Both the position numbers and the translations under genes were made by a program. Shown here piece after piece: positions 59,593-64,000 of a stretch of DNA of 64,000 nucleotides (within the stretch, counting starts at the first letter, position 1; the number at the start of each line of letters is the position of its first letter). The stretch is taken from the NCBI GenBank assembly GCA_905182995.1, contig CAJJDP010000065.1, positions 278,146 to 342,145 of the forward strand, given 5' to 3'. A model generated the notes under the pieces. The model saw only the letters and a program-made list of their open reading frames with translations, had not been told where the DNA came from and did not search any database. This stretch comes from Paramecium octaurelia. Its lineage: Eukaryota > Ciliophora > Oligohymenophorea > Peniculida > Parameciidae.

Positions 59593-60981
59593 ATGATTAT
59601 TGACAACGAAAAACAATAGATACGAGAACTGTTTGCAAACGATCAGAAGTATGTCTAAAATGAAAAAAAGATTCAAAATGACTTTATCATCTAAATGCAA
59701 GTTGCAAAATATGATTCCAAAAACAGGGATGATCCTTTATTAATACATGCAGGTCTAAATTGTGAATTAAAAACTTAGGTGTCACTGAATAAAAGCAAAC
59801 GGTCTTTATCATATAAGGAAAATTGCAGAATGATAATAACGTAAGATCAATCACTTATTATATGATCTCTTAATTGTAGAATCAAAAAAATTAGTAACTA
59901 TTCCATAATATTATTTAGAGAATTTTTTATCATCTACATAAACACAGAATTGAAAACATATTTGCATCTATCAAAATTTTACTCAATCTTTAAAGAATTC
60001 CCTTGCATTTATTTTGAAAATCTATAAAAAATATTCATATTGCATGGGAATATTTTCATTAAATCATGGTTTTGGTTTCAAAGCAGTGTTTAAATAAAAG
60101 TATTGAAATCAAAAACCATTTATCTGGAAAAGTATCTTAATCATAAAATAATAGAGTTGCATAATTGTTGAATTATCAATTTTTTAAACATTAACAATTT
60201 GAGAAAATGCCTTCATATTGTAAGGATGCATCCTATCAATAACTTTAATAAGCATTTATTGGAAATCAACATTAAATAACTTGTTTCCAATAATGCCAAA
60301 ACTAACTTTACGATCTTGAATTGGATTAGTATGAGTTTACAAACAAAGGAATACCAATCATTCTTGATCTATGCATTACGAGATTATTATAGGATCCTCA
60401 AAACCTTCAATTAGAAGGGATATTCAGGTTATGCTCGGCCCAAACTTAAGACAAATAATTTGAAAATTATTTAATCCAGAAATAGTATTCAGAAATACTC
60501 GATTTTGAGAATGTCCTAGTTATAGCGAATTTTATTAAGAGAGTTTTGGATAAATTAAAGTACTCAGTTGTTCCATATTAATATTATAATTAAATATATT
60601 CTATGAAGCATTATTCTATTGAAGAAGCTTAAGTGTTGATTTAGCAATTTCCAAATTTGAATAGAAACTTATTTACTTTAATTATACTGTTTTTATAAAC
60701 AGTAGCTTCATACTCTCAAATTAATAAGATGGGTCCAAGCAATTTGGCCATCGTATTTGGTATAAGTTTGTGTAGACCATAAGAATACGATTAATCAAAT
60801 GTTTAAGAATAATATTTGAAGTATTATTCAATAAAGTATATTTAGAATTAAAATGGTAAATTAATTTATTTAATTCATAATTGAAAATGCATCCTAAATA
60901 TTTCCAAATTTGAAAATAAGTGATTTTTTGCTTGAAACTGAGAACGAGTAGATTGAATAAGATGAAATATAACAATAATGA
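59593..60981 (+). CDS. BCH/Sec14-like plus RhoGAP protein (p50RhoGAP-like layout)
   Basis: The N-terminal half matches the BCH/CRAL-TRIO module found in p50RhoGAP (ARHGAP1): KYDSKNRDDPLLIHAG, then LSKFYSIFKEFPCIYF, LQKIFILHGNIFIKSW and KSKTIYLEKVAQ. The RhoGAP domain follows: FTNKGIPIILDLC, LEGIFRLCSAQ with the catalytic Arg finger (GIFR), ANFIKRVLDKL, and INKMGPSNLAIVFGISL, which contains the conserved Asn of the family. It should stimulate GTP hydrolysis on Rho/Rac-type GTPases. Introns near 59,840 (39 nt, long for this genome), 60,140 (23 nt) and 60,820 (25 nt) are needed. The first of these is the weakest part of the model. Confidence 0.82.
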
Positions 60982-61080
60982 TACAATAATGGCATATCAT
61001 ATATTTCACTCTATTAGATGTGTTATTAATACATAATTATAAATTATTTTAAAATATAATAATTGTAAAATTTCATATTA

Positions 61081-61422
61081 ATGAAATTCTGGATATTTTT
61101 ATTGCTTCTATTCAGAGTTAATTGCGAAAACATAATAACTTCGATAAAAAATTATACGAATGGAATAATATAATCTTAAGTGACATAGTAAAATTTAATG
61201 GAATTAGCTCCTCTGTTATTGCCTTTGGGAATCATATTTATCATTTTATTTTAGTTGATAAAATATTGTTTCAGAAGACAAATATTATATGACTAATTAC
61301 CTTAATGTGAATAATAAGCTAGTAAAAATCGCAGCAAGAAAATAAAAATTCCTATTACACATAAATTGCAATTGATTTTAATGAGATACTATTGCTAATT
61401 GATGAGATTATTGACTATGTGA
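61081..61422 (+). CDS. Small type I membrane protein (113 aa)
   Basis: The start MKFWIFLLLLFRVNCE is a clear signal peptide. After about 45 residues a membrane helix follows (LAPLLLPLGIIFIILF), then a basic cytosolic tail (KNRSKKIKIPITHK). No intron is needed. No family was recognised. The arrangement suggests a single-pass protein with a short luminal part; the role is unknown. Confidence 0.6.
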
Positions 61423-61460
61423 TTAAAAAGTTTAATTATTAATTATATCTAATTATAAAT

Positions 61461-63607
61461 TCAAAATTAAAATAATCCCCCAGATTATTAGTTGTATGCA
61501 TAATCTTCTAAATCCTCTAGTTCTTCACTTTAAGCATCTTGATTGAATGAATCATGTTCAAAAGACACTTATTCTTCAAATTTATATTTTTAGTATTATT
61601 GTTACTAGAATCAAAATAAGCAATACTTTTTATTAATTATGCTTCAATAGATTTGAAACAGAGGTAGAACTATTTATTTCAAATGTCAAAGCACTGCACC
61701 ATGAATCCAAATTATCTTAAACCAATTGATCGTAACTTCTAAATTGGATTTAATTATTAATTTACTTTAAATTCACCCAAACTTATTAGCTTAACGAGTA
61801 TTTTTCTATGGATTGGTTATTGCCTCCACAAGCAAATAGATTATTGTCAAAAATAACCAATTTGTTCCTCAAATCTCTTCCCTCATTCATTCTACTCAAA
61901 GTCTTAACTACTTATTCATTAACATCATAAACTTATAAATCATATGAAAATCCTTGATTTGATCTAAAAATGAAGAATATTTGAAATATATACCCTCCTC
62001 CTAAAATAAGAATCTTATTATCATCATATGAGATAGCAGCAGCATTACTAAATCCTTATTTAAATTTAACATCCAAAACTTTCCACTGATTTTCCTTCAC
62101 TGAATATCTTTCAATTGTGTTCAATCTCTCTCTTCCATCAAAACCACCGAATACATAAATATATTTATTAATAGCTGCTGCTGCTGCAAAGGCACACTTT
62201 TATTTTTACAAAGGATCTATTATTTTCCATTCATCTGAAGCCAAACTATACTTTTCACAACATGATAACATTTGCTTAGCAGATCCATCATATCTAACAA
62301 TGTTTAATCAATAAGAAATACCCTCCTATAGCATATACAAAACCATCAAGATACACACAAGCATGTTCTTTTCTTGGGAAGTACATACTTTTTAATGCTT
62401 ATGATTGAAATCCTTTAGATGGAGATATTAACATTGTATTTCTACTGACTCCACCTCCTGTTATGATGATATCACCACTTGGCAGACTGACAGCTGCAGC
62501 ATAATAATTATATTCTAATGTATTCTATTTTATATGTTTAGTATACATTTGGCATTTGCTTAAAAGCCCATTCATTATTTTCAATGTTGTAAATTAATAT
62601 TTTGTGTTTATCTCCAAAGAAACATATTTATGGGTTAGAGACATCTTTTTTGAATTATCCAAACTTTGAGATTTCGTTAATTAATTTTTAATCAAAAACC
62701 AATTTAGGCAACTTCTTTATCTCACTAATCTTTAATTACTTTTGTTGAGCAACATCTCTATCTACTTACTCTTCTAGATCATCAATTTCTTTTATGAGAT
62801 CATTACTTTTTAGAGCTTTAACTCCCTCTATTCAATTAAATTATTAAATATACTTAGTTCTCCTTATTTTTAATCTAATTTTGTTGTTAAACTTGCCATA
62901 TTTGTCAGTAAAGATTAATTAAATGCTAGTTCTTAATCTATCTATTCACACTCGGTATTAAATATTTTGAGTTGCTAATCCCTCAATTCTTACTTTCTTT
63001 GTTCGACCTTTTTGATTAATCGATCGAATTGTTCATCTAATTATTGCATCTAAATATTTGATGAATTCAATACCAATTTCACGTTTTCCAATTGCAATTG
63101 TTCTTTGCAATTATCAAACCCTTTTACCTGCTTTTCCAAAATCTCAAATTGGGTTTTTAATTTCGATTAGATCTTTCCTAATCGATTTTATTATAAAGAA
63201 ACTAATCAATAGAATACTTTGATACCCGAATGCTCATATTTGAAAAACTTATGACCATAATGTTCTGCAATACATTCAGTGCACATATTCGTTTAATCAT
63301 CCTCGCAAAAAAATTATAAAGGAAGTTTTGTATGAATTGGACATAATTCGAATTTTTTTCTAATTATTATGCTATTAATTTACTATACTTCCAAATGCTT
63401 GGAAGCCAAATCCATAGCCACATAATTTTTGCTCAATAAATGTGGTTTTACATGCGGTTCATGCTTTGTTCTGCAAAGAGGACATTCTATTCTCTTATTT
63501 ACATTATAGATTGATTCAAGACATATGGAACAGTATGTATGACCACAAAGTAGATTTCTTGCCACTCTATTTTGGGCATACAATTCCCAACACATTGGAC
63601 ATTCCAT
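61461..63607 (-). CDS. RING / B-box / coiled-coil / kelch protein (TRIM-like E3 ligase candidate)
   Basis: The N-terminus is a C3HC4 RING finger: CPMCWELYA, CGHTYCSICLE and CPLCRTKHE. A B-box-type zinc motif follows (LCPIHTKLPLQFFCEDD, then CTECIAEHYGHKF). A coiled-coil middle (EILEKQVKGFDNCKEQLQLE) leads to C-terminal kelch repeats (YIYVFGGFDGRERLNTIERY, FVYAIGG, KILILGGG, LFACGGNNQSIEKY), and an acidic tail. The RING suggests E2-dependent ubiquitin transfer, and kelch blades would choose the substrate. Exon joints near 63.2 kb and 62.3 kb are not fully resolved. RING-B-box-coiled coil-kelch is the TRIM layout with kelch in place of the usual SPRY or NHL domain. Confidence 0.82.
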
Positions 63608-64000
63608 TATTTTATTTAAATTATTTATATTCCTCTAATTGTTTGATATATTAAAATTCTTCTTTAATAACACATATGTTCAAATTATATAATATACATC
63701 TAAAAAGATAGAAAATCATATAATTTCTATATTATTTATTAATCTTGATAAAATATAATGTTGAATGAAAATAATAATTAAACTTGATAGTGAAAGAATT
63801 ATTGCTATTCAAATTCTAGTTTATGTTTATTAATAAAAGCTCTAAGAATTGGCTATAAAAATCTGTTAGAATTCTTTTTTTAATAAAATGGATCATTACA
63901 CAATAAAAATAATAAATTTATATTCTAATAGTGTGAAATACCTTCTTATATCCAGATAAATCAGATTAAATTATTCTATCAATATGAACATATTAAAATT
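63608..64000. other. Right-edge stretch, 393 bp, no gene recognised
   Basis: AT-rich sequence upstream of the RING/kelch gene. It should hold that gene's promoter. No coding frame of another gene can be supported before the window ends. Confidence 0.4.

Overview
The window reads as a gene-dense somatic (macronuclear) chromosome segment of a ciliate, most likely Paramecium or a close relative. Three things seen directly support this. Long reading frames run through TAA and TAG (read as glutamine) and end only at TGA. Frames are joined by tiny GT..AG introns of about 18-33 nt, most of them 22-28 nt. Genes are separated by as little as about 20 bp in very AT-rich DNA. About 47 protein genes are proposed on both strands. 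No tRNA, rRNA, CRISPR array or mobile element was recognised. The genus is an inference; the genetic code and intron size are observations.

Layout. 1-9.5 kb: the end of a coiled-coil gene, a ubiquitin protease, a large cysteine-rich protein with a CHAT-like segment, and small genes including a stand-alone starch/glycogen-binding (CBM20) protein. 9.5-17 kb: unresolved small genes, the mitochondrial ribosomal protein bL12m, profilin, and a two-membrane-segment protein. 17-32 kb: BCKDH E1-alpha, a Sec14 protein, V-ATPase subunit a, a PH-like/kinase protein, a degenerate RNase III-fold protein, an importin-alpha-like protein and a folate/biopterin (BT1) transporter. 32-43 kb: a SHIPPO-repeat axonemal protein, a relic nuclease gene, an R1R2R3 Myb protein, RPL35, a MYND protein, a GRIP golgin, ALY/REF, RPLP1, SAC3/THP3 and a PP2A-type phosphatase. 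43-57 kb: a 1,200-residue coiled-coil protein, three protein kinases, and a pseudokinase-MORN fusion. 57-64 kb: RPL19, RPS14, a BCH-RhoGAP, and a RING/B-box/kelch protein.

The genes are a functional mix: translation (four cytosolic ribosomal proteins and one mitochondrial), mRNA export (ALY/REF, SAC3-type), signalling (kinases, phosphatase, RhoGAP), membrane traffic (Sec14, GRIP, V-ATPase) and cytoskeleton/cilia (profilin, SHIPPO). They do not form one pathway. The most unusual points are a run of three same-strand genes whose reading frames overlap at their ends (43.3 and 42.4 kb), several enzymes whose active-site residues look lost (pseudokinase-MORN, RNase III fold, CHAT-like segment), and in-frame TGA codons inside otherwise coherent frames.

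Exon boundaries were worked out by eye from frame continuity and GT..AG signals. Start codons are the least certain part. All family calls come from recognised motifs, not from a database search.
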